Source: an uncultured Verrucomicrobiota bacterium (GTDB lineage Bacteria; Verrucomicrobiota; Verrucomicrobiia; Opitutales; Opitutaceae). Taken from it: a DNA stretch of 64,000 nt. A program made the translations under genes and the position numbers. The notes under the pieces were generated by a model. It made no database searches, was not told where the DNA came from, and saw only the letters and a program-made list of their open reading frames with translations. Shown piece after piece: positions 47,408 to 58,376 of this stretch. Each line of letters begins with the position of its first letter. Within the stretch, counting starts at the first letter, position 1. The DNA is taken from NCBI GenBank assembly GCA_903869675.1, contig CAIQAB010000017.1:1-64000 (forward strand). Reading direction: 5' to 3'.

Positions 47408-48634
47408 ATGTCCCAAATCGAAGTCAAAATCCCGCCCCTCGGCGAATCCATCAGCTCCGGCGTGCTCGCCAAATGGCACATCAAAAACGGTGACTCCGTG
47501 AAAAAGGACCAGCCCCTGTTCGAGCTGGAGACCGACAAAATCACTTCCGAAGGCGTCGCCGAGGCCGCCGGCGTGATCACCCTAAAGGCCGCCACCGGCG
47601 CTGAGGTGAAGATCGGCGAAGTGGTCGCCACCATAGAGTCCGCTGCCACCGGCGTCGCTCCGGCCGCGGCCGCACCTGTCGCCGCTCCGGCCGCTGTTTC
47701 CGCCCCGGAGGCGACACCCGCCGCCATCGCCGAGGCCTCCCCCGCAGTCCGTCGCATCGCCGCCGATACTGGCATCGACCCCGCCAGCGTCACCGGCACC
47801 GGTAAGGCCGGCCGCGTTACCAAGGGCGATATGCTTGCCGCCGCCGCCACGCCCAAGGAGGTCGCCGCCGTGATCGCCGCCGCCCCCGCCGCCAGCGTTC
47901 CCAGCACCGCGCCCGTCGTCTCAACCCCGCCCGCCGGCAAGAAGACCCGCGTAAAAATGACCAAGCTGCGCCAGACCATCGCCAAACGCCTGGTCGCCGC
48001 CCAGCACGAGGCGGCCATGCTCACGACCTTCAACGAGGTCGACATGTCAGCCGTCATGGCCCTGCGCGCCAAATATCAGGACGACTTCGTGAAGAAAAAC
48101 GGCGTGAAGCTTGGCTTCATGTCCTTCTTCACCAAGGCCGTCGTCCACGCCCTGAAGGAGGTCCCCGCCATCAACGCCCAACTCGACGGCGAAGAGGTCG
48201 TTCAACACCATTACTACGATATCAGCATGGCCGTCTCCACCGAGAAGGGCCTCGTCGTGCCCGTGGTGCGCGAGTGTGACAAGCTCGACATGGCAGGTAT
48301 CGAAAAAGCCATTGGCGAGGTCGCCAAGAAGGCCCGTGACGGCAAACTCAGCCTGCCCGACTTCGAGGGCGGTTGCTTCACCATCACCAATGGCGGCATC
48401 TTTGGCTCGATGCTTTCCACCCCGATCATCAACGCCCCCCAAAGCGCGATCCTCGGTCTCCACGCGATCAACGACCGACCCATCGCGCTCAACGGTCAGG
48501 TCGTCATCCGCCCAATGATGTATCTCGCGCTGAGCTACGACCACCGCCTGGTCGACGGCAAAGAGGCCGTAACCTTCCTCTTGAAGGTAAAGCAAGTCAT
48601 CGAAGACCCCGCCCGGTTGCTGATTGGAGCCTGA
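47408..48634 (+). CDS. sucB: 2-oxoglutarate dehydrogenase E2 (dihydrolipoyl succinyltransferase)
   Basis: The 408-residue core subunit starts at the ATG at 47408. The lipoyl domain spans 1-77 with the lipoylated Lys44 in ETDKITSEG. After an Ala/Pro linker comes the E3/E1-binding domain (about 115-150; [19 protein letters not shown]). A second linker leads to the catalytic domain (about 180-408) with the active-site pattern [13 protein letters not shown] longer open frame from 47303 is translated repeat sequence and is not used. It lies 125 bases after sucA, across an inverted heptamer array. Confidence 0.97.
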   Translation: MSQIEVKIPPLGESISSGVLAKWHIKNGDSVKKDQPLFELETDKITSEGVAEAAGVITLKAATGAEVKIGEVVATIESAATGVAPAAAAPVAAPAAVSAPEATPAAIAEASPAVRRIAADTGIDPASVTGTGKAGRVTKGDMLAAAATPKEVAAVIAAAPAASVPSTAPVVSTPPAGKKTRVKMTKLRQTIAKRLVAAQHEAAMLTTFNEVDMSAVMALRAKYQDDFVKKNGVKLGFMSFFTKAVVHALKEVPAINAQLDGEEVVQHHYYDISMAVSTEKGLVVPVVRECDKLDMAGIEKAIGEVAKKARDGKLSLPDFEGGCFTITNGGIFGSMLSTPIINAPQSAILGLHAINDRPIALNGQVVIRPMMYLALSYDHRLVDGKEAVTFLLKVKQVIEDPARLLIGA

Positions 48635-48638
48635 TTCA

Positions 48639-48759
48639 GTAGCGGGTAGTGAGTAGCGAGCAGCTTCCAAACCCTCGCCATCACCTCCCGCCACCGCTCG
48701 CTGCCAGTCTCCGACCTACCCGCTACCCGCTACCCGCTGCTCACTACTCGCTACTCCTC
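48639..48759. repeat. Inverted heptamer array between sucB and lpdA
   Basis: The left arm at 48639-48659 is GTAGCGG, GTAGTGA, GTAGCGA. The right arm at 48716-48757 is six heptamers: CTACCCG three times, CTGCTCA, CTACTCG, CTACTCC. The right arm ends two bases before the lpdA ATG. The same units occur in the sucA-sucB gap, and the middle parts of the two elements also share short words (for example CTTCCAA / ATTCCAA after the left arm). I found no third copy in the window. Confidence 0.92.
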
Positions 48760-50139
<1,380 letters not shown>

Positions 50140-50185
50140 AACGCCGTCTCACCAGACGAAAATCGTCCACCTCGAGAAACCTGTA

Positions 50186-50191
50186 TTGACA
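50186..50191 (+). promoter_or_regulatory. Candidate -35 element upstream of rpmH
   Basis: A perfect TTGACA lies 51 bases before the rpmH start codon, in the 102-base gap after lpdA. The hexamer 17 bases further on (CACTTC) is a poor -10, so the promoter call is tentative. Confidence 0.3.
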
Positions 50192-50241
50192 CCGCCGCCT
50201 CCATCCCGCACTTCCGTCAACCTTTAACTCCTTCACCCACC

Positions 50242-50379
50242 ATGGATCCCACCTTCCGCCCGCACCGTAAGAAACGCGCCCGCAAGATCGGCTTTCGCGC
50301 CCGCAAAGCCACCCGCGGCGGCCGCAAGGTCCTCGCCGCCCGCCGCGCCAAGGGTCGCAAGCGCCTCACCGTCGTCTAA
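50242..50379 (+). CDS. rpmH: 50S ribosomal protein L34
   Basis: The 45-residue, very basic protein has the L34 core [17 protein letters not shown] followed by [11 protein letters not shown], the end shared by nearly all L34 proteins. The N-terminus reads [10 protein letters not shown] rather than the common MKRTYQPSK-type start. The order rpmH-rnpA-yidD-yidC is the standard bacterial cluster. The ATG at 50242 follows CACC and has no Shine-Dalgarno sequence. Confidence 0.96.
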   Translation: MDPTFRPHRKKRARKIGFRARKATRGGRKVLAARRAKGRKRLTVV

Positions 50380-50426
50380 TTCCGGCGACGCCCCTACCGC
50401 CACCCGGCTTCATGCCGGCAGGCGTT

Positions 50427-50465
50427 CATCGAAACCCCGGGCCTATGCTCGGGGTTTCGTGTTTT
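50427..50465 (+). terminator. Hairpin terminator or attenuator between rpmH and rnpA
   Basis: The arms CGAAACCCCGGGC and GCTCGGGGTTTCG (50430-50459) form a 13-pair stem with one G-U pair and a four-base loop CTAT, followed by TGTTTTA. It probably ends most rpmH transcripts, giving more L34 than RNase P protein. The rnpA ATG is 20 bases downstream. Confidence 0.8.
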
Positions 50466-50479
50466 AGCCGCCACCCGCC

Positions 50480-50878
50480 ATGCGCTTCCGTCCCGAGCAG
50501 CACCTCCGCCGCCAAGGGGATTTCGACCACATCCGCAGCGTCGGCCGGCGCTTCGATTGCGGTGCATTCACCGTTTTCTACGCTCCCCGCCGAGCGCCGT
50601 TAGCCCAAGTGAGCACGACGGAAGCTCAGCCGCCAGCCTCACCCACGCCAGCCCGTGCGGGCTTCGTCGCATCCCGGTCCGCAGTCGGCAACGCCGTCGC
50701 CCGCGCCTACGCCAAACGTCGCCTCCGCGAGGGCTTTCGGGCCCACCAGACGGCCTTCCCGCCCAATGTTGATTTTATCTTCGTCGCCCGCCGCTCACTC
50801 AATGGGCTTGAACACACCGCGCTGCAGGAGAGATTTTTGAATCTTTGCCGGAAACTCTTCCCTTCTCGTGTCGCCTGA
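50480..50878 (+). CDS. rnpA: Ribonuclease P protein component
   Basis: The 132-residue basic protein assists the RNase P RNA in trimming tRNA 5' ends. [22 protein letters not shown] at the start and the RNR-like motif [20 protein letters not shown] are diagnostic. An insertion of about 20 Pro/Ala/Thr residues separates the two (around 43-60), making it slightly longer than E. coli RnpA. The 3' end overlaps yidD by 11 bases. Confidence 0.95.
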   Translation: MRFRPEQHLRRQGDFDHIRSVGRRFDCGAFTVFYAPRRAPLAQVSTTEAQPPASPTPARAGFVASRSAVGNAVARAYAKRRLREGFRAHQTAFPPNVDFIFVARRSLNGLEHTALQERFLNLCRKLFPSRVA

Positions 50879-51164
50879 CCTCCAGCCCCCCGCCCCCATC
50901 GCGCTATCGCCCGGCCTCACGGCGCGCGCCCTAACCCTTGGCATTCGGGCCTATCAACTGACGGTGTCACCAACCCTCCACGCCCTCGCCGGCCCCGGCG
51001 CCGGTTGCCGCTTCAGCCCGACCTGCTCCCACTACGCCCTCGAAGCCCTCGCCGCCCACGGCGCCCTGCGGGGCGGTTTTCTCGCCACCCGGCGCATCCT
51101 TCGCTGTCACCCTTGGGGCGCCCACGGCCCCGACCCTGTCCCCCCCGCACCCCTTTCCGTCTGA
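50868..51164 (+). CDS. yidD: Membrane protein insertion efficiency factor YidD
   Basis: The 98-residue protein starts at GTG 50868, inside the end of rnpA. It has the YidD pattern [36 protein letters not shown], with its three Cys, and [18 protein letters not shown]. The family helps YidC insert proteins into the inner membrane. It is followed after 26 bases by yidC. Confidence 0.95.
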   Translation: MSPDLQPPAPIALSPGLTARALTLGIRAYQLTVSPTLHALAGPGAGCRFSPTCSHYALEALAAHGALRGGFLATRRILRCHPWGAHGPDPVPPAPLSV

Positions 51165-51190
51165 TCCGCACCCTTCACTCACTTTACCAA

Positions 51191-52996
51191 ATGGATAAGA
51201 AGAACCTGACCATCGGCATCGTCTTTATCGTCGCCGCCTTCACCACCCTCATCATCGGGTCCCGACTCCAACCGCCGCTCGCCCCCGCACCGGTGGCCGC
51301 CGCTCCTGCCGTCGCCCCGGCAACAAGCCTGGCGGATCCCGCCGGCCCCGTGCTCGCCGCCACCCCGACCGCGGCCAATACCGCTTTCGCCGCCCTCACC
51401 GCCAGCCGCACCGACGCCCAAAGCTCCGTGCTCGCCAACGAGTTCGTGGCCGTGCGGCTCACCGACTTCGGTGGCGCCATCCAAGATGTTGCATTCAAGA
51501 AATACCCGGCAACCCAACACGGCCCAGAATCCTTTGTCTTCAACGAGCGCCATGCCGCCCCGATGCTCGCCGTGGGTGAACTTGCCGGCCTTGGCCAGGA
51601 AACCCGCTACGAGCTCGTCTCCGCCTCCGCCTCCGAAGTCGTTTACCGCACCGTGTTCGAGAAACGCCTCGAGGTGACTCGCCGCTTCTCGCTGCCCCAC
51701 GCCACCGACCCCAAGGCCGACCCCTACCGCATCCGCCATGAGACCACTCTGCGCAATCTAACTGACGCCACCGTCCCCCTCCCCCGCCTCGTCCTTGAGC
51801 TCGGCACCAGCTCCCTCGTCAGCCCGAACGACACCGGCCTTTACCTTAACGTCGCCAGCTACGACGGCAAAGACTCCGAGGTTACCGATCGCAACGCCTT
51901 TAACCCCAGCTTCTTCGCCCGCTTTGGCGCCGGCGACTCCAATCCCAAAACCCAACTGGAGCAAACCCGCCCCATCGTTTGGGCCGCGGTGAAAAACCAG
52001 TTCTTCGCCAGCATCTACACCCCGGACCAACCCGGACAGTCCGTCGTCATACGCCGCGTCGAGTTACCCCCCTTGCCCGGCGGCAGCCGCACCGATGTCG
52101 GCATCACCGCCGCCGTCCGCTTCGACCAACCCTCCCTCGCCCCCGGCGCCAGCCAGACCCATACCGGCCTGCTCTATGTCGGCCCGAAGGAATTCACCCG
52201 CCTCAACCACTCTTCTGAATTTAAACACCGCGAAGACAAGGTGATGCAGTTCGACCGCTACTTCTTTAACCGCATTTTCCTCTCCGGCATCGTCGCCCCC
52301 ATCTTAAACAAACTGATGGTCTTCACCCACGCCCAAGTCGGTAACTGGGGCGTCGCCATCATCCTGATGACCATCCTCCTCAAGTTGATCAGCGTCCCCT
52401 TCACCCTCGCCGCCTCCAAGTCCGCCAAACGCATGGCCAAACTCTCGGAGCCGATGAAGGCGATTAAGGAAAAGTATAAGGATAACCCCAAGAAGCTGAA
52501 CGAGGCCACCCTCAACCTGTTTAAGGAACACAAGGTTAACCCCGCCGGTGGTTGCATCCCGATCCTGATCACTATCCCCCTCTTCATCGGTTTCTTCGCC
52601 ATGCTCCAAGGCACGGCCGAATTGCGATTCCAGGATTTTCTCTGGGCGCACGACCTTTCCGGTCCCGACACCGTCTGGCGCATCCCCGGGATGGGCTTTC
52701 CGCTCAACATCATGCCCCTCCTAATGGGCGCCACCATGATCGTGCAGATGCGCATCACCCCCCAGCCCACCACGATGGAGGGTCCTCAGGTCATGATGAT
52801 GAAGTTCATGCCGATCCTGTTCGCCCTGTTCTGTTACAACTTCGCCGCCGCCCTCGCCCTTTACTCAACCATCAACGGCCTCTTCACCATCGGCCAGCAA
52901 CTGCTGGTCAATAAATACGTGAAGGACGAACCTCTCACGCCCCCGGCCCCCCGCGGCGGCAAGTCAGTGAAGAACGTCACCCCGACAAAGAAGTAA
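51191..52996 (+). CDS. yidC: Membrane protein insertase YidC
   Basis: The 601-residue protein starts at the ATG at 51191: first helix LTIGIVFIVAAFTTLIIGS, a long Ala/Pro linker and a Gram-negative-type periplasmic domain to about 350. The insertase core follows with the hydrophilic-groove helix NWGVAIILMTILLKLISVPFT, the cytoplasmic coil SAKRMAKLSEPMKAIKEKYKD, and NPAGGCIPILITIPLFIGFF. An upstream in-frame extension to 51005 would overlap yidD and is not used. Confidence 0.97.
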   Translation: MDKKNLTIGIVFIVAAFTTLIIGSRLQPPLAPAPVAAAPAVAPATSLADPAGPVLAATPTAANTAFAALTASRTDAQSSVLANEFVAVRLTDFGGAIQDVAFKKYPATQHGPESFVFNERHAAPMLAVGELAGLGQETRYELVSASASEVVYRTVFEKRLEVTRRFSLPHATDPKADPYRIRHETTLRNLTDATVPLPRLVLELGTSSLVSPNDTGLYLNVASYDGKDSEVTDRNAFNPSFFARFGAGDSNPKTQLEQTRPIVWAAVKNQFFASIYTPDQPGQSVVIRRVELPPLPGGSRTDVGITAAVRFDQPSLAPGASQTHTGLLYVGPKEFTRLNHSSEFKHREDKVMQFDRYFFNRIFLSGIVAPILNKLMVFTHAQVGNWGVAIILMTILLKLISVPFTLAASKSAKRMAKLSEPMKAIKEKYKDNPKKLNEATLNLFKEHKVNPAGGCIPILITIPLFIGFFAMLQGTAELRFQDFLWAHDLSGPDTVWRIPGMGFPLNIMPLLMGATMIVQMRITPQPTTMEGPQVMMMKFMPILFALFCYNFAAALALYSTINGLFTIGQQLLVNKYVKDEPLTPPAPRGGKSVKNVTPTKK

Positions 52997-53287
52997 GCTC
53001 TCGCGGGCGATGCCTCCCAGAGGGTGAACGGAACCGCCGGGATCGACCCTGAAATCCGTAAGTGCTCATCCACAGGGCCTTGAATTCTGCACAAACGACC
53101 CGACAGAGACAGATTTTAACCACGGATTACACGGATGGGGACGGATTGATCGGCTTGTATCCGTGATAATCCGTCAAATCTGTGGTCAAAATTCCGATTC
53201 CTTAAATCCGCTGACCACGGGTCTCTGGATGTCTAAAAATCCGCGCTGATCCGCGCCATCCGCGGTTAAAGATTTCCGGTCTGCTTG
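52997..53287. repeat. Intergenic region with ATCCGYG repeat units in both orientations
   Basis: The 291-base gap between convergent yidC and the SDR gene contains a stretch from 53111 to 53275 built of related short words. An inverted pair is seen between TTTTAACCACGGATT (near 53114-53128) and AATCTGTGGTCAAAA (near 53177-53191). A tandem array of three roughly ten-base units, ATCCGCGCTG, ATCCGCGCC and ATCCGCGGTT, occupies 53239-53267. It resembles palindromic intergenic repeats common in some GC-rich genomes. No gene is visible. Confidence 0.75.
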
Positions 53288-54088
53288 TCAGAGCCGCTGC
53301 AGGTGGAACCCGCCATCAACGTCGAAACAGGCGCCAGTTGAGAACGGGAAACGATCCTCCGCGATCGCTCGCACCGCCCGACCGATGTCCTCCGGCTTGC
53401 CCCAGCGACGGATGGGCGTGATGCCTCGCTCGTCCTGCAGGATGAGTTTGTCGTATTTCTCCTTCACCCCGCCGGTCATGTCGGTCGCGATCACACCCGG
53501 GCGGATCTCGTAGACGTTGATCCCGTCGTTGGCCAACCGGTCGGCAAAGAGCTTGGTCATCATCGCCAGACCCGCCTTCACCATGCAGTAGTCGCCGCGG
53601 TTGATCGACGCAGTATAAACCGAGATCGAGGTCACGTTGACGATCCGGCCGCGAAATCCCTCCGCGTCCGGCGCTTGAGCGATCATTTGCTTCGCCACAA
53701 GCTGAGAGAGGAAAAAAGGTCCCTTGAGGTTGATTGCAAAAAGCCGGTCAAAACTCTCCTCGCCCGCGTCCAGCAGATCCGCGCGAACCTTGGGCGCCAC
53801 CCCGGCGTTGTTCACCAAAAGATCTATGCGCCCGAAACGAGCCACCGTCTCCGCTACCATCCGTTCACGGTCCGCCGCCACCGCCACATCGCCCTGCACG
53901 ATGAAGCCGTCGCCACCCGCCGCGCGCACCAACTCCAGCGCCTCGGCCGCCGCCTCGGCATTGCCGGCGTAGTTAATCGCCACTCGGCCACCCGCCTTGG
54001 CCAGTTCGAGCGCGATGCCCCGGCCGATGCCGCGTGAGGCGCCGGTGACCAGCGCGGAAAATTTAGGGGCGGAGAAATTAGTCGTCAT
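53288..54088 (-). CDS. SDR-family oxidoreductase (3-ketoacyl reductase-like)
   Basis: The 266-residue short-chain dehydrogenase has the cofactor motif [12 protein letters not shown], the NNAG motif in [11 protein letters not shown], and catalytic residues Ser in [10 protein letters not shown] plus YxxxK as [17 protein letters not shown] follows. Start at 54088; a longer frame to 54202 would run into the AraC gene. It lies 77 bases downstream of the AraC regulator on the same strand, so it may be its target. Substrate unknown. Confidence 0.93.
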   Translation of the reverse strand: MTTNFSAPKFSALVTGASRGIGRGIALELAKAGGRVAINYAGNAEAAAEALELVRAAGGDGFIVQGDVAVAADRERMVAETVARFGRIDLLVNNAGVAPKVRADLLDAGEESFDRLFAINLKGPFFLSQLVAKQMIAQAPDAEGFRGRIVNVTSISVYTASINRGDYCMVKAGLAMMTKLFADRLANDGINVYEIRPGVIATDMTGGVKEKYDKLILQDERGITPIRRWGKPEDIGRAVRAIAEDRFPFSTGACFDVDGGFHLQRL

Positions 54089-54165
54089 GCCGTCATCCCA
54101 AATGGCCGGCCACCCATCCGCCAAACCCAAACCCCCGCACGCGCAACCCGTGAAGCGGTTCCGTG

Positions 54166-55062
54166 CTACTGTGGGCCGATAGACTCCACCCGACCCCGCC
54201 ATACCCTCGGTGAGACGCCCAGTTCGGCCTTAAAAACCCGGGAGAAATGAAACGCATCCGCAAAACCCAGCTCCAACGCGACCTGCTTCACCCGCGCGCC
54301 CGGCTCTCGCAGTCGCTCCGCCGCCACTCGTATGCGGCGCCTCCGTAAATAAGCCCCCGGCGTCGTGTCCGCATAGCGCCGGAAAAGCCGGCAGAGTGTC
54401 TCAACGCGCAGGCCCGCCGCCCCGGCCAACTCCGCTGCCCCACGCAAACGCACCGCTTCGCCGTCCGCCAAAGCCCGGCAGCGCTCGAAACTCTCTCGCG
54501 CCCCCTCGATCTCATCCAAGCCTCCGGCATCGCGCGCCTGCGCCAGTTTTAAGAGCAAAACCTCCGCCAGCGCCCTCACTAGATCCGCCCCGCCCTCTCC
54601 CGATCGCGAGCCCTCGCGCAACAACCATTCCCACGCTTCCCGAATCTCGCCCGGCACCGCCGCCGCCCTGACCCGCGACCGCCCGAAACCCGCTGCCTCG
54701 ATCCGCGCCTGCGCTTCAGGGCCATCCAGCCAAAGGTAATAACGACGCAACCCTCGCCCCGCCTCACCGCGCAGCCCCAGACGCGTCTCCGGCGTCGTCG
54801 CATAGATCCGGCCCGCCGCCAGCGCCTGCCCCAAACCGCCCAGCTCCGCCCGACCACGCCCCGCCGCAATAAACTCTACCGACCAAAACGGAAAATCCCG
54901 GCGCTGCACATAGGCTCCGCCCGCCAGCGATTCCCACCCTGCCCCCACCACACGCCACCCACCGGACTCCGCTCCATCCGTCCGAAAAAACCTCCGTGCA
55001 TCCGTCACCTCCCCCGCACATAGCTCCGCCGGCGTAGCCAGCCCGTCCACGTGGGTCATCAT
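54166..55062 (-). CDS. AraC-family transcriptional regulator
   Basis: The 298-residue protein has a cupin-like sensor half (about 20-150, [18 protein letters not shown]) and a C-terminal double helix-turn-helix (about 200-295). The second HTH reads [32 protein letters not shown], the usual AraC pattern. Two adjacent ATGs (55062 and 55059) are the likely starts. The 84-base gap to the divergent DUF1653 gene probably holds both promoters. Its likely target is the SDR gene immediately downstream. Confidence 0.9.
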   Translation of the reverse strand: MMTHVDGLATPAELCAGEVTDARRFFRTDGAESGGWRVVGAGWESLAGGAYVQRRDFPFWSVEFIAAGRGRAELGGLGQALAAGRIYATTPETRLGLRGEAGRGLRRYYLWLDGPEAQARIEAAGFGRSRVRAAAVPGEIREAWEWLLREGSRSGEGGADLVRALAEVLLLKLAQARDAGGLDEIEGARESFERCRALADGEAVRLRGAAELAGAAGLRVETLCRLFRRYADTTPGAYLRRRRIRVAAERLREPGARVKQVALELGFADAFHFSRVFKAELGVSPRVWRGRVESIGPQ

Positions 55063-55146
55063 CACCTTCTTCACCCCCGCATCCACAGCGCCGCCCCGCC
55101 TGCCCGCGAGCTTGAAAAATCCCCTCCGCCCGCCTCGCTCCCGCCC

Positions 55147-55407
55147 ATGGCCCACCACGACCCCCTCCCCCCGCTGCCCGCTACCCCGACACCAGGGATC
55201 TATCGTCACTCCAAAGGCAACCTCTACGAAGTCCTCGGCCTCGTCCGCCATTCAGAGGATCTCTCACCCCTGGTGCTTTACCGCCGCCTCGACAAGCAAG
55301 GCCACCCCCTGCCCGACACCCCCTGGGTCCGGCCATGGTCAATGTGGAGCGAACTCGTTCCCGGCCCGTTCGGACCTGTCCCTCGTTTCGAAAAAATAAC
55401 AGTTTAG
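55147..55407 (+). CDS. DUF1653 family protein
   Basis: The 86-residue protein is a single DUF1653 domain: PGIYRHSKGNLYEVLGLVRHSEDLSPLVLYRRL, then WVRPWSMWSELV and PRFEKI. The function of the family is not established. Start at 55147 is the first Met near the domain. The gene stands alone between a divergent AraC regulator and an AT-rich region. Confidence 0.88.
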   Translation: MAHHDPLPPLPATPTPGIYRHSKGNLYEVLGLVRHSEDLSPLVLYRRLDKQGHPLPDTPWVRPWSMWSELVPGPFGPVPRFEKITV

Positions 55408-55505
55408 TTGCACGCTATATTTTATATTTAAACATTTATAATAAATAACTTACATATTATTATTAAGTAATAATCAATTTTATTGCACACTATATTGCAT
55501 TTATA
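55401..55505. promoter_or_regulatory. AT-rich control region of lacI-xylA with an 18-bp direct repeat
   Basis: Only 18 of the 100 bases 55401-55500 are G or C by eye, against a GC-rich background. Two 18-base copies lie 75 bases apart: TTGCACGCTATATTTTAT (55408-55425) and TTGCACACTATATTGCAT (55483-55500), identical at 15 positions. The second also has the dyad TGCA-N8-TGCA. They are good candidates for operator sites of the adjacent LacI-type regulator, or for promoter elements. The regulator starts 34 bases after the second copy. Confidence 0.55.
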
Positions 55506-55534
55506 GCGAGGCCTCTTCTCAGTCGTTTGGTCAC

Positions 55535-56584
55535 GTGCCCCGCCCCCCTAGCCAATATCTTCTCGCCCGCCGGCTGAATCTGTCGGGAGCCACCGTATCC
55601 CGGGCGCTCGCCAACCACCCCGCACTCAGCACCGAGACCCGCGCCCGCGTCCAAGCCCTGGCCGACGAGCTCGGTTACCGCGGGACTGCCGCCCGGAGCG
55701 TGCGCCGCGCCGCTGACGCCCCGACTCTTAAATTAGGCGTCTTACTGGGCGAACCCCTCGTCCCCGCCGACCACCTCGCCCTGCCCCGGATCCTCGAAGG
55801 CATCCGCGCTCGTGCCCAGTTAGACCGCGCCGAAATCGACCTGCTGCCCTTCGCCCCCGGAGAGACCACCCCGCTGGCCGGCCGACGCCGCCTCTTCGGG
55901 CACCTCCGCGCCGCCGGCTGGCGCGGTGCCCTCCTCCTCTACCCCTTCCCCGAGGCCACCGTCTCCATGCTGGCCGACAAACTCTCGGTCGTCTCCGTCC
56001 TGCACGAGTGCGCCGACGAGCGTATCGATACCGTTGATACCGACCACGGCGCCGTGCGGGTCCTGGTCGCCCGCCTCGCCGACCTCGGCCATCGCCGGAT
56101 CGGATTCGCCACCTGGGCCTACCCCGCCGGCGGCCTCTGGGCCTTGCGCCGCTTCGCCGCCTTCGCCGAGGCGCTGTTCGCCCGCGGCCTCCCGCTCGAC
56201 CCCGCCCGCGTTTGCAATGTCGGCCCCGCCTCCATCACCTGCCCCGAGCCCGCCGCCCTGGCAGACGCCGTCCGCGCCATCACCCTCCGTGACGGCGTCA
56301 CCGCCTGGGTCTGCGCCGCCGACCACCAAGCCTACCAGTTAATCGCCGACGTCGCCGCCCGCGGCCTGCGCGTGCCCGCTGACGTCTCCATCACCGGCTT
56401 CGACGGCCAGCCCGTCCCGCCTGGCCTGCCCGCGCTCACGACCGTCTCCGTGCCCAACGCCGATATCGGCGCCTCCGCCGCCGCCCGTCTGGTAAACCGC
56501 CTCCTCCAGCCCTCCTCCCAGCGCCGCCTCACCCTGGTCACCCCACGCCTGGTCGAGGGCGCCACCACCGCCGCCCCCCGCTGA
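55535..56584 (+). CDS. LacI-family transcriptional regulator
   Basis: The 349-residue repressor starts at GTG 55535. The DNA-binding head reads [21 protein letters not shown] followed by [18 protein letters not shown], close to the LacI pattern. The effector domain (about 65-345) is periplasmic-binding-protein-like, ending in [20 protein letters not shown]. It sits 79 bases upstream of xylA on the same strand and probably controls it, with a sugar as effector. The very N-terminus is short, so the HTH starts almost at residue 5. Confidence 0.92.
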   Translation: MPRPPSQYLLARRLNLSGATVSRALANHPALSTETRARVQALADELGYRGTAARSVRRAADAPTLKLGVLLGEPLVPADHLALPRILEGIRARAQLDRAEIDLLPFAPGETTPLAGRRRLFGHLRAAGWRGALLLYPFPEATVSMLADKLSVVSVLHECADERIDTVDTDHGAVRVLVARLADLGHRRIGFATWAYPAGGLWALRRFAAFAEALFARGLPLDPARVCNVGPASITCPEPAALADAVRAITLRDGVTAWVCAADHQAYQLIADVAARGLRVPADVSITGFDGQPVPPGLPALTTVSVPNADIGASAAARLVNRLLQPSSQRRLTLVTPRLVEGATTAAPR

Positions 56585-56663
56585 CCCGCCGGCCCTTTTC
56601 GTTTTCCGCTTTCTGCACTCCGTTTTTCCCGTCCATCCAACCCACCCAAACCCACCGACCACC

Positions 56664-58010
56664 ATGGCCAAAGCCACCAAGTCCATACCCGCCGAACACT
56701 TCGCCGGGCTCCCCAAGATCGCCTATGAAGGCCCCGGCAGCGACAATGCCCTCGCCTTTAAGCACTACAACGCCGCCGAAAAAATCGGTGGCAAGACCAT
56801 GGCCGAGCACCTCCGCTTCGGCATCGCCTACTGGCACGCCTTCCGCGGCACCGGCGCAGACCCCTTCGGCCCGGGCACCATCGTGCGCAAATGGGAGTCC
56901 TCGTCGCAGGACCCCATCTCCGTCGCCAAGGTCCGCATGGACGCCGCGTTCGAGTTCTACCAAAAAATAGGTGCGCCCTTCTGGTGTTTCCACGACCGCG
57001 ATATCGCACCCGAGGGTGCCACCCTGGCCCAGAGTAACAAAAACCTCGACGCTCTCGTCGCCCACGCCAAGGGCCTCCAGAAGGCCACTGGCGTAAAACT
57101 GCTCTGGGGCACCGCCAATCTCTTCAGCAACCCCCGCTTCATGTGCGGCGCCTCCACCAACCCCGACGCTCATGTCTTTGCCTACGCCGCCGCGCAGGTG
57201 AAGAAGGCCCTCGAGGTAACCCAGGAACTCGGCGGTGAAAACTACGTGTTCTGGGGTGGTCGCGAAGGCTACGAGACCCTGCTCAACACCGACCTGAAAC
57301 GCGAACAGGACCACCTCGCCCGCTTCCTATCCATGGCCGTCGATTACGCCAAAAAAATCGGCTTCAAGGGCCAGTTCCTCATCGAGCCGAAACCGAAAGA
57401 GCCCACCAAACACCAATACGATTTCGACTGCGCCACCTGCATCGGCTTCCTGAAAACCTACAAGCTCGATAAGCACTTCAAGTTCAATATCGAGACCAAC
57501 CACGCCACCCTCGCCGGCCACAGCTTCCAGCACGAGATCGAGGTCGCCGGATCCGCCGGCATGCTCGGTTCCATCGACGCCAATTCCGGCGACCTCCTGC
57601 TAGGCTGGGATACCGATCAATTCAACACCGACGTGAAGGAACTTACTCTCGCGATGATGAGTATCCTGAAGTTCGGTGGTCTCGGCTCCGGCGGCTTCAA
57701 CTTCGACGCCAAACTCCGTCGCCCTTCCACCGACCTGGCCGACCTCTTCCACGCCCACATCGGCGGCATGGACGCCTACGCCCAAGCCCTAAAGATCGCC
57801 CACCGTATCAACTCCGAGGGTAAATTCGCCAAACACGTCGCCAGTCGCTACGGAAGCTATGACAGCGGCTTCGGCAAAGAGATCGAGACCGGCAAAGCCA
57901 CCTTCGAGTCGCTCGAAAAGCTCGTCCTAAACCAGCTCGGCGAACCCGCCCCGCGCAGCGGCCAGCAGGAGAAACTGGAAAACCTGCTCAACCACGAACT
58001 CTTCCGCTAA
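56664..58010 (+). CDS. xylA: Xylose isomerase
   Basis: The 448-residue class II enzyme converts D-xylose to D-xylulose. Active-site elements are [14 protein letters not shown] (His110, Asp113), [34 protein letters not shown] with metal-binding Glu and the catalytic Lys, [13 protein letters not shown], and [12 protein letters not shown]. It lies behind the LacI gene. xylB is not next to it: the downstream features are a terminator and a tRNA. Confidence 0.97.
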   Translation: MAKATKSIPAEHFAGLPKIAYEGPGSDNALAFKHYNAAEKIGGKTMAEHLRFGIAYWHAFRGTGADPFGPGTIVRKWESSSQDPISVAKVRMDAAFEFYQKIGAPFWCFHDRDIAPEGATLAQSNKNLDALVAHAKGLQKATGVKLLWGTANLFSNPRFMCGASTNPDAHVFAYAAAQVKKALEVTQELGGENYVFWGGREGYETLLNTDLKREQDHLARFLSMAVDYAKKIGFKGQFLIEPKPKEPTKHQYDFDCATCIGFLKTYKLDKHFKFNIETNHATLAGHSFQHEIEVAGSAGMLGSIDANSGDLLLGWDTDQFNTDVKELTLAMMSILKFGGLGSGGFNFDAKLRRPSTDLADLFHAHIGGMDAYAQALKIAHRINSEGKFAKHVASRYGSYDSGFGKEIETGKATFESLEKLVLNQLGEPAPRSGQQEKLENLLNHELFR

Positions 58011-58039
58011 AAAGCAAACGGCCACCATCCCAGCCCACC

Positions 58040-58073
58040 AGCCCGGCCTGCTCACACGCGGAGCCGGGCTTTT
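58040..58073 (+). terminator. Intrinsic terminator after xylA
   Basis: The perfect eight-pair stem AGCCCGGC (58040-58047) / GCCGGGCT (58063-58070) with a 15-base loop is followed by TTT. It is 30 bases after the xylA stop. The T-run is short, so efficiency is uncertain. Confidence 0.65.
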
Positions 58074-58151
58074 CATGTGCAAAACAGTGCCCGAAAGCCA
58101 GTTTAGGCCCGATTTTGTATCGGCAAACCCCACCCTAACAAAGGCTTAACG

Positions 58152-58226
58152 TGGTGCCCCCACGGGGAATCGAACCCCGCTTTGAAGAATGAGAATCTCC
58201 TGTCCTAACCGATAGACGATGGGGGC
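58152..58226 (-). tRNA. tRNA-Glu (anticodon CTC), CCA encoded
   Basis: Read on the minus strand, the acceptor is GCCCCCA / TGGGGGC, the anticodon stem GGAGA / TCTTC encloses loop TTCTCAT (anticodon CTC, plus-strand GAG at 58191-58193), and the T arm is CGGGG / CCCCG with loop TTCGATT. Discriminator A and CCA are encoded. It reads GAG glutamate codons. Confidence 0.96.
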
Positions 58227-58376
58227 GGAACCAACGGAAGGGAGAACATTGATGCGCCAAAGGCGGCGTCAAGTCCCAGTTTTTAGCATTTTCGAAATGC
58301 CCACCCGTAGATCTGCGCGGCGTCAGGTCTTCCCGTTGACAAAAGACCACAATGCCAGACGTGCTAGGTTACTTTC

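Noticed and set aside
47286-48759. CRISPR-like array
   Set aside because: Units are 7 bases without spacers and face each other as inverted arms; no cas genes are present.
50140-53287. Replication origin near rpmH-rnpA-yidC
   Set aside because: Only one approximate DnaA-box-like word (TCATCCACA near 53058) was found, and there is no AT-rich unwinding region or dnaA gene.
58336-58370. Standard promoter (TTGACA ... TAGGTT) before the AraC gene at 58377
   Set aside because: The -35-like TTGACA and the TAGGTT hexamer are 23 bases apart, too far for a normal sigma-70 promoter; kept only as a remark on a possible leaderless start.
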